A stretch of DNA of 33,297 nt from JOPF133 sp052144935 (GTDB lineage: Bacteria; Acidobacteriota; Terriglobia; Bryobacterales; Bryobacteraceae): the NCBI GenBank assembly GCA_052144935.1, contig JBKQPR010000286.1:1-33297 (forward strand), read 5' to 3'. The translations under genes and the position numbers were made by a program. Shown piece by piece: positions 15,758-23,838 of the stretch; position 1 is the first letter of the stretch, and each line of letters starts with the position of its first letter. The notes beneath the pieces were generated by a model. It was not told the DNA's origin. It saw only the letters and a list, made by a program, of their open reading frames with translations, and did not search any database.

Positions 15758-16831
15758 CTAGCCAACCGCGGTGGTTAGATTCGCCCATCCGTGCGCGTCG
15801 CGTACCGCGATCATCACGCGCAGGATATCCTGCCAGGTTTTCGGGTCCAGCATCACGGAGTTCGGAAACATGCAGCCGTCCCAGCAAATATGCTGGAAAG
15901 CACGCGTGGGCTGTCCGTCGTCGCCGCGCATCCACGCGCCGGCGTCCCGAACAATGTCGAGCTTTCCGTGGGGATCGGTCGGCTGGCAGTGCCGGCCGGT
16001 TCGGTCGTGAGAGCCGGAGCCTTTGACCGTGCCATCGTTCTGCGCCACGTGGAAATCGATCGTCCAGGGCCTCAGCGCGCTGGCCATCCGGCGATAAGAT
16101 TCGGCAAGCTGGTCCGAATCGGCCCAATCGAAGCCATCGGGGAGCAAGCGGTCTTCCGGCTCGTTGTATCCCATAGTGAACAACATGGTGTGCGCCATGT
16201 CGGCCTGAAAGCCGAGCGTCTGGGGCCGGCCCACCATTTCCAGCAATTGCACGTTGCGCCGCCAACTGTGCATGCCCGCCCAGCAGATTTCCCCTTCGGC
16301 GGCCAGGCGCTCGCCAAAGGCTTCCGCAATGGAACAAGCTTCGCGGAAAGTGGTGGCGATCCGTTTGGTGTTGGTCTCCGGATCCTTGGCCCACTCTTCG
16401 ACGCTGGCGGCTGAATCGATGCGGATAATGCCGTACCGGCGAATCTTGAGGTCGCGCAGTTTTTGGCCGATGCGGCACGCCTTGCGGACCTGAGTTAGAA
16501 AGCGGCCGCATTCGGTGTCATCCCCCATGGCGGATCCACCGCCCGTGGCGGGCCAGACGGGCGCCACCAGCGAACCCACCCGCAGCCCGTGGGCGGCAAT
16601 CTTTTCGGCCAAGCGGGCGAGATCGTCGTCCGAGGAATCGATGTCCGTGTGCGGCAGGGAAAGAAACAAGTCCACACCATCGAACCGGATGCCGTCCACT
16701 TCGGCGGCGGCCGTAAGATTCAACATGGTATCCAGGCCGATGGGGGGCTCCGAGTCCGGACCCTTGCCGACCAGCCCCGGCCACATGGCGTTATGCAGCG
16801 CCGGAAACGGATTCGTTGCGGTGGTACTCAT
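15758..16831 (-). CDS. Sugar phosphate isomerase/epimerase-like TIM barrel
   Basis: About 357 residues of the xylose-isomerase-like/AP-endonuclease-2 fold. Visible elements are VDGIRFDGVDLFLSLPHTDI, LARLAEKIAAHGLRVGSLVA, LGFQADMAHTMLF (metal-ligand strand), and WTIDFHVAQNDGTVKGSGSH with the His/Asp metal-binding pattern, followed by HGKLDIVRDAG. Members isomerise or epimerise sugars; relatives work with Gfo/Idh/MocA dehydrogenases in keto-glycoside and C-glycoside cleavage. The ATG at 16831 is preferred: AAGGAG stands 5 nt upstream, and ATGA overlaps the stop of the preceding gene. The GTG at 16837 would add only two residues. Confidence 0.87.
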   Translation of the reverse strand: MSTTATNPFPALHNAMWPGLVGKGPDSEPPIGLDTMLNLTAAAEVDGIRFDGVDLFLSLPHTDIDSSDDDLARLAEKIAAHGLRVGSLVAPVWPATGGGSAMGDDTECGRFLTQVRKACRIGQKLRDLKIRRYGIIRIDSAASVEEWAKDPETNTKRIATTFREACSIAEAFGERLAAEGEICWAGMHSWRRNVQLLEMVGRPQTLGFQADMAHTMLFTMGYNEPEDRLLPDGFDWADSDQLAESYRRMASALRPWTIDFHVAQNDGTVKGSGSHDRTGRHCQPTDPHGKLDIVRDAGAWMRGDDGQPTRAFQHICWDGCMFPNSVMLDPKTWQDILRVMIAVRDAHGWANLTTAVG

Positions 16832-18120
16832 ACGCACTCCTTGGTGTCGGTGACGCGCCGGGAGGCGGGCGCCTGTGGATTGCCCGGTCCGAAGTGCTTC
16901 AGAAACACCAGGTTCTCCGCATCGCTCCGGTTGGTAATGGCGATCCCATTCCGGGCCGCGTCCGCCGAAACGAATACTTCGTCCTTGGTCATCTGTCCGT
17001 AGCGGATCAAGGTTGGCGTTTCCACTTCATGTTTGCCCAACGTCCCGTAACCCTGCACCAGGATCGTGCCGTAGGCAGCCGCGTCTTTGACAACTACGCT
17101 ACGGCCCGGGAACACGGTAAGTTCCTTGGCCGAGTAATGCGGGGTTGAAAAGACGACCCAGTTCTCGATGTAGCCCGCCTCCTTCATCTCTTCGGCCGGG
17201 GCGGCCGGCTGCGGTTCGAAAAACCGGTGCCTGGCGAACTCCGGATCCGTATTGGCTTCCCAATCGAGCATGTCGAGCAGGTAGTCCAAGTCGTGGTGAT
17301 GCTCGGGCGGAACGTCCTTCACCAACAGGTCCCACGGTACCGTGCGTCCTTCCACCAGCGATTGGAACATGGCGAACACGTCGGAGTTGACCTGGGGCTC
17401 ATAGGTCACCAGCGAGCCGGGCGCATGCAGAATGCCGGGATTGATCTGCCAACCGGTGCCCGGTTTCAGCTTGTAGGCGCGCGAGTGGTAGAGGATCCCG
17501 TTGTCGCCCTCGTTCCAACGCTCCAGGCACCGGCGCACATGGTCGCGCGTCGTGCCGGGCTCCAGTCCCATAAACGTGTAGGGGAAGTTATTGTCCTTGA
17601 AGTTGTATTGCGGTGGAAAGTAATACGCTTCCGGCTTGCCCTTTTGTCCCACCCTGGCGGCGAACTCGCCGGTCTGGTGAAGGTGATGCGGAATCGGTCC
17701 CAGATTGTCAAAAAACTTACAAAGAAGATTCCAGCCGCCTTCCTTCTCCATCACGTCCTTGCCCAGGAACAGGTCCCCGGCGGTCTCGATGGCTTCCTTG
17801 AGCAGAACCTTCTTGCCACGGAACTCGATGTAACTCAGGCCCTCATCGGGCGCGGTAAGCGGTCCGTTGGCAGCCTTGGTGGTGGAGGAGAACCATCGCT
17901 CGTCGATGCCTCCGCGGTGTCCGCCGAGAATGTACAGGTCGCGCGGGTCGAGCTTGAGCCGCCCTCCGGGCATCAGAAAGGATCTGGGCACCCAGCAGGG
18001 CGCCAGGCGTACCACGCCTTCGCCTGCCGCCAGCGCTTCTCGAGCAACGCCTGCCCGGGATGTCGACGCGGGAACGGAATCCAAAAAAACACCAGCGGTT
18101 CTTTCTGCCTGAGGGGTCAT
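16828..18120 (-). CDS. Class I mannose-6-phosphate isomerase-like cupin protein
   Basis: 430 residues. A PMI-type double-cupin pattern is visible: IPHHLHQTGEFAARVGQKGK followed by PEAYYFPPQYN corresponds to the HxH...E metal site of ManA (QVHPDD...GKTExWY). INPGILHAPGSLVTYEPQVN with SDVF matches the later PAGTxHAxG...QxSDxT segment. A second beta-rich part (ELTVFPGRSVVVKDAAAYGT) completes it. No signal peptide, so cytoplasmic. It probably isomerises a hexose or hexose phosphate, but the substrate may differ from mannose 6-phosphate because several surrounding residues are unusual. First gene of the minus-strand operon; its TGA overlaps the ATG of the TIM-barrel gene. Confidence 0.75.
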   Translation of the reverse strand: MTPQAERTAGVFLDSVPASTSRAGVAREALAAGEGVVRLAPCWVPRSFLMPGGRLKLDPRDLYILGGHRGGIDERWFSSTTKAANGPLTAPDEGLSYIEFRGKKVLLKEAIETAGDLFLGKDVMEKEGGWNLLCKFFDNLGPIPHHLHQTGEFAARVGQKGKPEAYYFPPQYNFKDNNFPYTFMGLEPGTTRDHVRRCLERWNEGDNGILYHSRAYKLKPGTGWQINPGILHAPGSLVTYEPQVNSDVFAMFQSLVEGRTVPWDLLVKDVPPEHHHDLDYLLDMLDWEANTDPEFARHRFFEPQPAAPAEEMKEAGYIENWVVFSTPHYSAKELTVFPGRSVVVKDAAAYGTILVQGYGTLGKHEVETPTLIRYGQMTKDEVFVSADAARNGIAITNRSDAENLVFLKHFGPGNPQAPASRRVTDTKECV

Positions 18121-18222
18121 ATGCTCTCTGCCAACTCCTTCCTCTACCTCGATGGGATGTCAAGGCTCCTCACATTCTAACGTCTTTTTCCATGACCGGC
18201 GGCCCTACCGGCGCGCCACAGC

Positions 18223-18293
18223 GTTGTCTCGGTGCGATTCACTTTCCAGACAACGGCGTCACACGGTTTGCTGCGCAAATGGTATGACGCCGT
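18223..18293. promoter_or_regulatory. Nested inverted repeats in divergent promoter region
   Basis: The 257-bp gap between the two divergent sugar clusters contains GTTGTCT (18223-18229) with AGACAAC (18248-18254), and, starting inside that, ACGGCGTCA (18253-18261) with TGACGCCGT (18285-18293). Both pairs are exact. They could be regulator half-sites serving both operons or a structured 5' leader; a classic single LacI palindrome was not found. Confidence 0.4.
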
Positions 18294-18377
18294 GCTTACC
18301 CAGAGGCTGTGATCCCGCAGCACGGCCGGGAACGGAGTAAACTAACCGGAAGGGGCCGCTGAGCGGCGTGGAAAACT

Positions 18378-19940
18378 ATGACGCGTGGGATGAAAACAAG
18401 ATTTTGCCTCGTGGCAGTTTCTCTTGGCTGTGTCCTGGCCCGGGGGTCGGATTGGCTTACGGATGGCGGCAACCCGCAGCGGACCGCCTATCAGAAGGAT
18501 GAGAAAATCTTCTCGCCGGCCAGCGTGAAGAACACCAGGCTGCTTTGGAAGCTCAAACTCGATAATGAGCCGCGCCAGATGCATTCGCTGTTTCCGCCGC
18601 TCATTATCGAACGCTTGAATACCCCGGCCGGACCCCGACAGGTGGCCATCGAAGCCGGCGTCTCGGACAATATCTACGCCATCGATGTCGAATCCGGCCA
18701 GCTCATTTGGAAAAAGCACTTCACCAGTACCTACACTCCGCCGGCCAACGGCGGACGGGGCGGCGGAGTCCTTTGCCCTGGAGGGATTACGGCGACCCCG
18801 GTAGTTGCCCCGGCCGCCACCGCGGGCAAGTACACCGTCTATGTGGCGTCGTGGGACGGCATGCTGCATCAGTTGAATGCGGCCGATGGCGAGGACGTTG
18901 CGGCGCCCGCCAAATTCATGCCGCCCAACGGAAAGCCGTACGCCCTCAATCTCTGGAACAACGTGATCTACACCCACACCGCGCAAGGCTGCGGCGGAAA
19001 CCCGAACGACGTCTATTCGTACGACCTCACCACCAACAAGGTCGGGTCGTGGGGTCCGGCGGGCGGCGGCATGTGGGGACGCACCGGACCGGCCATCAGC
19101 GCCAACGGAACCATGTACACCGGCACGGGTGACGGCCGTTGGGACCCCGAAAACGGAACCTATGGCGACGGCATCATCGGCGTCCAGCAAAACCCCAAGA
19201 CCAAAGCATTGGAACTGGTGGACTATTATGGGCCTACCAATGCAGAGTGGCTGGTGAAGCGCGACCTGGACATGCAGGTCACGCCGGTGATCTTCAACTA
19301 CAAGGGCAAGGAATTGATGGTGGACGCCGGCAAGGAATGCCGCCTCTACCTGATGGACACCGAATCGATCGGTGGCGACGACCATCGGACGCCGCTCTAC
19401 CGGTCGCCCCTTCTGTGCAACGAGGAAGTCAATTTCGCCTCGGCCGGCATTTGGGGATCGCTGGCGAGTTGGGAAGACGCGAAAGGAACCCGCTGGGTGC
19501 TGACGCCGATCTGGGGTCCGAAGCACTCGGGCTTCAAGGCGCCGGTCGAATACGGTGAAGTGAAATATGGCGCCATCATTGCGTTCAAGGTGGAAGAGAA
19601 GAATGGCAAGTGGCAATTGACGCCGGCCTGGATGTCCCGCGATATGAACCGTGCCGAACCGCCGGTGATCGCCAACGGGGTGATCTTCGCGTATGGGAAC
19701 GGCGAAGATACCGACCAGGCCTACCCGGACACCGGCTTGGAAGACACGGCCGCGAAGCGTATTCCAGGTTCGACCCATGCGGTCTTATACGCGCTCGATG
19801 CGTTGACCGGCAAGGAACTGTGGTCGAGCGGCGATCAGATTACCTCCTTCAACCACTGGAGCGGTCTTTCGCTCGCCAACGGGCGGGTCTACATCGCCAC
19901 CTTCGACAGCACCCTGTACTGTTTCGGGATCAAGAAGTGA
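18378..19940 (+). CDS. Secreted PQQ-binding-like beta-propeller protein
   Basis: 520 residues. MKTRFCLVAVSLGCVLARGS is a signal peptide. The body is a quinoprotein-like propeller with repeated blade motifs: NIYAIDVESGQLIWKKHF, YVASWDGMLHQLNAADG, YSYDLTTNKV, VLYALDALTGKELWSSG, and the closing VYIATFDSTLYCFGIKK. GCGGNPNDV and GRTGPAISANGTMYTGTGDG are shared with the paralogue at 20838. A role in PQQ-dependent oxidation or as an electron-transfer scaffold is plausible, but I cannot confirm the PQQ-coordinating residues. First gene of the plus-strand cluster. An in-frame ATG at 18390 is an alternative start. The next gene begins at its stop (GTGA). Confidence 0.82.
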   Translation: MTRGMKTRFCLVAVSLGCVLARGSDWLTDGGNPQRTAYQKDEKIFSPASVKNTRLLWKLKLDNEPRQMHSLFPPLIIERLNTPAGPRQVAIEAGVSDNIYAIDVESGQLIWKKHFTSTYTPPANGGRGGGVLCPGGITATPVVAPAATAGKYTVYVASWDGMLHQLNAADGEDVAAPAKFMPPNGKPYALNLWNNVIYTHTAQGCGGNPNDVYSYDLTTNKVGSWGPAGGGMWGRTGPAISANGTMYTGTGDGRWDPENGTYGDGIIGVQQNPKTKALELVDYYGPTNAEWLVKRDLDMQVTPVIFNYKGKELMVDAGKECRLYLMDTESIGGDDHRTPLYRSPLLCNEEVNFASAGIWGSLASWEDAKGTRWVLTPIWGPKHSGFKAPVEYGEVKYGAIIAFKVEEKNGKWQLTPAWMSRDMNRAEPPVIANGVIFAYGNGEDTDQAYPDTGLEDTAAKRIPGSTHAVLYALDALTGKELWSSGDQITSFNHWSGLSLANGRVYIATFDSTLYCFGIKK

Positions 19941-20683
19941 AGGCGTTGGCGAGAATGCTGCCTGTTTTCGCGCTGGCCGGTTTGCTGGCGGCACAGACCG
20001 GCGAGCAGCCAGACATCCGGCAGTTAGAACGAAGGCTGGAGGCGCAGCGGCGCCTTCTGGTGGACTGGGCGGGACTGACCCGCTACGGCAGCGAAGACAC
20101 CGAGATCCCCGCTCCCAAGCCCGGCGAAAACCGGGTAGTGTTTCTGGGCGACCAGATCACGGAACGATGGGGCCAGGGCCGGACGCAGTTTTTTTCGGGT
20201 AAGCCGTATTTCAACCGCGGCATTGCCGGCCAGACTTCGCCGCAGATGCTGGTACGCTTTCGACAGGACGTGATTTCGTTGCGGCCCAAGGTGGTGGTGA
20301 TTTCGGCGGGTTCCAATGACCTGGCGGGGGCCACCGGGCCCGCCACCGAAGGAACCATTGCCGAGAATTTCATGTCCATGATGGATCTCGCCAAGGCGCA
20401 TGGCATTCGCGTGGTGCTCGCCTCCGTCACTCCGGTTTGCGATTTCTACAAGAAGCAGACCGGGATCAGGCCCCAGGGGAAGATTATCGGTCTGAATGGG
20501 TGGATCAAGCAGTATGCGGCGGATAGCGGTTCGGTGTATCTCAACTACTACGCGGCACTAGCCGAGGGCCGCGATTTCAAGAAGGAGCTGACCGGGGACG
20601 GTCTGGTTCCCAACGACGCCGGCTACGACGCCATGGCTCCGCTCGCGGAGCAGGCCATCGGGCAGGCGCTGGGGAACAAATGA
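19937..20683 (+). CDS. Secreted SGNH/GDSL-family hydrolase
   Basis: 248 residues. The GTG at 19937 overlaps the upstream stop by 4 nt; an ATG at 19955 is possible and would begin directly at the hydrophobic segment MLPVFALAGLLAAQ. SGNH blocks are partly visible: block I is altered to VVFLGDQITERWGQ, where GDS has become GDQ so the usual nucleophile Ser is absent; block II NRGIAGQT supplies the Gly; block III ISAGSNDLAG supplies the Asn; block V, near the end, reads GLVPNDAGYDAM, where the usual D-x-x-H is altered to N-x-x-G. Loss of both the nucleophile and the His suggests a non-esterase role such as carbohydrate binding or lyase-like action. No frameshift. Confidence 0.8.
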   Translation: MKALARMLPVFALAGLLAAQTGEQPDIRQLERRLEAQRRLLVDWAGLTRYGSEDTEIPAPKPGENRVVFLGDQITERWGQGRTQFFSGKPYFNRGIAGQTSPQMLVRFRQDVISLRPKVVVISAGSNDLAGATGPATEGTIAENFMSMMDLAKAHGIRVVLASVTPVCDFYKKQTGIRPQGKIIGLNGWIKQYAADSGSVYLNYYAALAEGRDFKKELTGDGLVPNDAGYDAMAPLAEQAIGQALGNK

Positions 20684-20837
20684 TGCAGGTTCGAGTGAGA
20701 AGCTGGCCGGGAATAGCAATGCCAAGGCTCGGCGCAAGAATGGCCTCACAGTCGGCGGCCACTCAGTTGAAGGCAAAGCTATTCTGCGAGGTTGCTGGCG
20801 TTATTTCCTGGCAGCGAGTGAGAGGGGAGTGCATTTT

Positions 20838-22373
20838 ATGCGGCAAATTTCGGCTGCTCTACTGATCCCAATTGGATGCGCCGTGCTGTCTACGGTCGCG
20901 CACGCGCAGTTCGGAAGGGGTGGCAGCGACTGGAGCACGGCTGGTTTCGATGCGCAGCGCTCGTCCTGGGTGCGGAGCGATGCGAAAATCTCTATACAGA
21001 GCCTCTCCAAGCCCGGCTTCGCCCTGACCTGGAAGATCGGGCTGGCGAAGGATTCGAAAGATGGCGTTTTGGCGGCGCCGATGCTCCTGAATAGCTACAT
21101 CGGCTACCGCGGCTTCCGGTCGTTTGCGTTTGTCGGCGGCACTGGGGATAACGTGTATACCGTCGATACGGATCTGTCGCGCCTGGAGTGGCACAACCAC
21201 TTTGTGCAGACGGTGGCCTTGACGCCGGGCTGCGCAGTGTCGAGCGTTCCCGCTGTCGCGCGGCCGAGTGCGGCCGGCTTCCCCGCCGCCCCCGGCCCGG
21301 GGCGAGGTGGCGGCGGACGCGGCGGGCCCGCTCACGGCGCAGTCGGGGAGCCGAGTGAAGGAGCGGCTGGCCTGGCGCAGAGTGCCGCGGCCCGCGCTGG
21401 CGGCCCCATGCCGGTCCCCGGTGGTCGTGGCGATGCGGGACGCGGCAATGCCAATCGCCGCGCCGCCAACTCTATCTATGTGCTGACCAGCGACGGTATG
21501 TTGCGTAGCGTCTTTCTGGCCAATGGCGAAACGTCGGAGGACGCCGTCAAATTCCTTCCGCCCGGCGCCGGCGCGCGCGGTCTGATCCTGATTGGCAACG
21601 TGGCATACGCCGCGTCCACGGCGGGCTGTGGCGGCGCCGGCGGAGTTTCCGCGCTCGACCTGGCCACTAAAGAGGTGACCAGTTGGAATCCGAACGGCGT
21701 CACTGTCGTTGGCGCCGCGGGACCCGCGGTGGGCCCGGATGGAACGCTGTATGTTTCGAGCGCCGGGACTTCTCCTGGCGTGGCGGCGCTCGAAGCCAAG
21801 ACGCTGAAGCAGAGAGATTGGTACACATCGAGCGGGCAGGATCTCTCGTCCTCTCCTGTGGTCTTCCAATACAAAGATAAAATTCTGATGGCGGTTACGT
21901 CGAAGAATCGCAAAATTATCCTGCTCGACACACAGTCCCTGGGCGGCGCGGATCATCAGACGGCCCTGTTCACCGCACCGATGGAGACGGCGGTGGAGGC
22001 GCTTTCGAGTTGGCAGGACGCCGCCGGCACACGATGGCTGCTGGGGGCCACGGCCAGTGCCGTCCGCGCCTGGAAGCTGGTGGACAGGAATGGCGGGCCT
22101 GCGCTGGAAGCCGCCTGGGCCTCGCCGGACATTGCTTCACCGGTCACGCCGATCATCGTCAACGGAGTGGTGTTCAGCGCATCCAAAGGAAGCCCATCGT
22201 CCCCGGCTGTGCTGTACGCTCTCGATTCCGTCACCGGCAAAGAACTGTGGAACAGTGGAAAAATAATGTCCTCCTTCATCGCCGACGGCGGCCTTTCCGC
22301 CGGTGGCACCCAGGTATTTGCAGGGACGGCGGATGGCACGCTGTATGCGTTTGGTTTTCCGATCGAGCACTGA
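20838..22373 (+). CDS. Secreted PQQ-binding-like beta-propeller protein, paralogue with Gly/Ala-rich insert
   Basis: About 511 residues. The ATG at 20838 is chosen because GGGGAG lies 8 nt upstream. MRQISAALLIPIGCAVLSTV is the signal peptide. Propeller motifs parallel the 18378 product: DNVYTVDTDLSRLEWHNHF, IYVLTSDGMLRSVFLANGE, CGGAGGVSALDLATKEVTSW, AGPAVGPDGTLYVSS, VLYALDSVTGKELWNSGKIM and TADGTLYAFGF. A 65-residue Gly/Ala/Pro/Arg-rich insert (about 145-210) splits a blade and is absent from the paralogue. A duplicated gene or a two-subunit pair is likely. The cytochrome gene starts 1 nt after its stop, suggesting partnership in electron transfer. Confidence 0.82.
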   Translation: MRQISAALLIPIGCAVLSTVAHAQFGRGGSDWSTAGFDAQRSSWVRSDAKISIQSLSKPGFALTWKIGLAKDSKDGVLAAPMLLNSYIGYRGFRSFAFVGGTGDNVYTVDTDLSRLEWHNHFVQTVALTPGCAVSSVPAVARPSAAGFPAAPGPGRGGGGRGGPAHGAVGEPSEGAAGLAQSAAARAGGPMPVPGGRGDAGRGNANRRAANSIYVLTSDGMLRSVFLANGETSEDAVKFLPPGAGARGLILIGNVAYAASTAGCGGAGGVSALDLATKEVTSWNPNGVTVVGAAGPAVGPDGTLYVSSAGTSPGVAALEAKTLKQRDWYTSSGQDLSSSPVVFQYKDKILMAVTSKNRKIILLDTQSLGGADHQTALFTAPMETAVEALSSWQDAAGTRWLLGATASAVRAWKLVDRNGGPALEAAWASPDIASPVTPIIVNGVVFSASKGSPSSPAVLYALDSVTGKELWNSGKIMSSFIADGGLSAGGTQVFAGTADGTLYAFGFPIEH

Positions 22374-22374
22374 G

Positions 22375-22839
22375 ATGAAACGGAATCATTTATCCATTGC
22401 GCTCTTCGCCGCGTCATGGCTCGCGGCCACCGCCTGGGCCCAACTGCCCGAAGGTCCGGGCCAGGCCGAAACGCAGGCCATTTGCTCGCAGTGCCACGAA
22501 CTGGCGCGGTCCATATCGCTGCGCCAGGATCGAGCCGGCTGGCAGGCCACCATGGACAAAATGGTCACGCTGGGCGCCAAGGGGACCGACAAAGAGTTCC
22601 AACTGGTGGTCGACTACCTCGCCAAGAACTATCCCGGCGAAGACATCCCGCGCATCAAGATCAACGAGGCCAAGGCCATCGACCTGGAGTCTGGCTTGAG
22701 CTTGCTGCGGTCGGAGGCCCGGGCGATTATTGCATACCGCGATAAGAACGGTCCCTTCAAGTCACTCGATGATTTGAAAAAGATTCCCGGAATCAACTTC
22801 GCCAAGATTGAAGCCAAGAAGGACCGCCTGGCTTTCTGA
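22375..22839 (+). CDS. Periplasmic cytochrome c with ComEA-like helix-hairpin-helix domain
   Basis: 154 residues. MKRNHLSIALFAASWLAATA is the signal peptide. The haem-binding motif CSQCH is at residues 37-41 (AICSQCHELARS). The C-terminal 60 residues (INEAKAIDLESGL, ARAIIAYRDKNGPFKSLDDL, KKIPGINFAKIEAKKDRL) match the ComEA-type helix-hairpin-helix repeat, usually a DNA-binding module but here probably a packing or docking element. A distal axial Met is not obvious; KMVTLG in DKMVTLGAKG is a candidate. One nt separates it from the propeller gene, so it is likely the electron acceptor of that protein. Confidence 0.87.
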   Translation: MKRNHLSIALFAASWLAATAWAQLPEGPGQAETQAICSQCHELARSISLRQDRAGWQATMDKMVTLGAKGTDKEFQLVVDYLAKNYPGEDIPRIKINEAKAIDLESGLSLLRSEARAIIAYRDKNGPFKSLDDLKKIPGINFAKIEAKKDRLAF

Positions 22840-22866
22840 TCCCGTCAGGCACTAGGAGAATCGCTC

Positions 22867-23835
22867 ATGACACTTCCCCGTTCCGTATGCGCAGCCGGTT
22901 TGATCGGTCTGGCGTTGAGCCTGCCCGCCGGCGTCTCGGCACAGCAGGGGCAGAGCGGCCCACCGCAGGCCGCCACGCCGCCGGCCGCACAGCCAGCCGG
23001 TGCTGGAGGGCGAGGTGCCGGCCGGGGAGGCGGCTTCACCCAGCCCGACCCGATCGACTTCGCCGACCACACCGGATGGACGTCCATGTTCGACGGCCAA
23101 ACCCTCAACGGCTGGGAGGGCGACACCCGCATCTGGCACGTGGAGGACGGCGCGATCGTCGCCGAATCCACATGCGAGAAACCAACCGGCACCGTCTACC
23201 TGGTTTGGCAAGGCGGTCAACCGGCCAATTTCGAGATAAAGGCCGAGATCCGCGGCGAAGGCCCTCAAATCAACAGCGGCATTCAATACCGCAGCTTCGT
23301 TCAGCCGCCGCCCCAGCCGGGACCGGGAGGTGGCGGCCCGGGACGTGGCGGCCCGGGACGTGGCGGGCCCCCAGGCGGAAGAGGTGGACGCGGTCCGGCG
23401 GGACCGTGCCCAAGCGGTCAACCTCGCGGCACGCCGGATCGCGAGGGCAATGCCAAGTGGAACCTGGGCGGTCCCCAGTCCGACTTCGATGGCACCAACC
23501 AATACACCGGCCAGTATTACGAAGGCGGCACCAACCGCGGCATAGTGGCCTGGCGCGGCCAGATGGTGCGGACCGAGGAAGGCAAGAAGCCCCGGCTGCT
23601 CTCCCTGCTGGGAGACCGCGACGAACTCGGCGGCTACGTCAAGATCAATGGCTGGAATCAGCTCCACATCATTGCGCGGGGTAACGAGCTGATCCACTCC
23701 ATGAACGGCCACGTGATGGCGATTCTGATCGACGACGACCCCACCAAGTTTCGCAAGGACGGCCTGGTTGGGTTGCAGATCGAAGGTACCGGCAAGGTGA
23801 GCTTCCGCAATCTCTGGATTCGAATCCTTCCTTAA
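22867..23835 (+). CDS. 3-keto-disaccharide hydrolase family protein (DUF1080), with Gly-rich loop
   Basis: 322 residues, secreted (MTLPRSVCAAGLIGLALSLP). AGGAG precedes the ATG. The DUF1080 signature is clear: GWTSMFDGQTLNGWEGDTRI, WHVEDGAIVAEST, INSGIQYRSF, YTGQYYEGGTNRGIVAWRGQ, WNQLHIIARGNELIHSMNGH, VMAILIDDD. A Gly/Pro/Arg-rich insert of about 40 residues lies after IQYRSF, encoded partly by three 15-bp tandem repeats, and a second Gly-rich stretch follows the signal peptide. It is a homologue of the protein at 13649, so the two operons each carry one. The likely substrate is a periplasmic 3-keto-glycoside. Confidence 0.88.
   Translation: MTLPRSVCAAGLIGLALSLPAGVSAQQGQSGPPQAATPPAAQPAGAGGRGAGRGGGFTQPDPIDFADHTGWTSMFDGQTLNGWEGDTRIWHVEDGAIVAESTCEKPTGTVYLVWQGGQPANFEIKAEIRGEGPQINSGIQYRSFVQPPPQPGPGGGGPGRGGPGRGGPPGGRGGRGPAGPCPSGQPRGTPDREGNAKWNLGGPQSDFDGTNQYTGQYYEGGTNRGIVAWRGQMVRTEEGKKPRLLSLLGDRDELGGYVKINGWNQLHIIARGNELIHSMNGHVMAILIDDDPTKFRKDGLVGLQIEGTGKVSFRNLWIRILP
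23325..23369. repeat. Three 15-bp tandem repeats inside the DUF1080 gene
   Basis: Unit GGGACGTGGCGGCCC: 23325-23339 (one mismatch), 23340-23354, 23355-23369 (last bases vary). They encode GPGRG-type residues in frame. This is typical slippage-generated expansion of a Gly-rich linker. Confidence 0.85.
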
Positions 23836-23838
23836 GCA

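Noticed and set aside
14571..16511. One 646-residue minus-strand protein
   Set aside because: Only the last 394 residues match Gfo/Idh/MocA. The N-terminal 250 residues are an out-of-frame reading of the TIM-barrel gene.
19610..19936. Upstream extension of the SGNH-like protein
   Set aside because: The extension is an alternative-frame reading of the propeller gene; the GTGA overlap at 19937 gives a natural start.
23325..23369. Short regular repeats as a CRISPR array
   Set aside because: Units are contiguous without spacers and encode a Gly-rich loop in frame.
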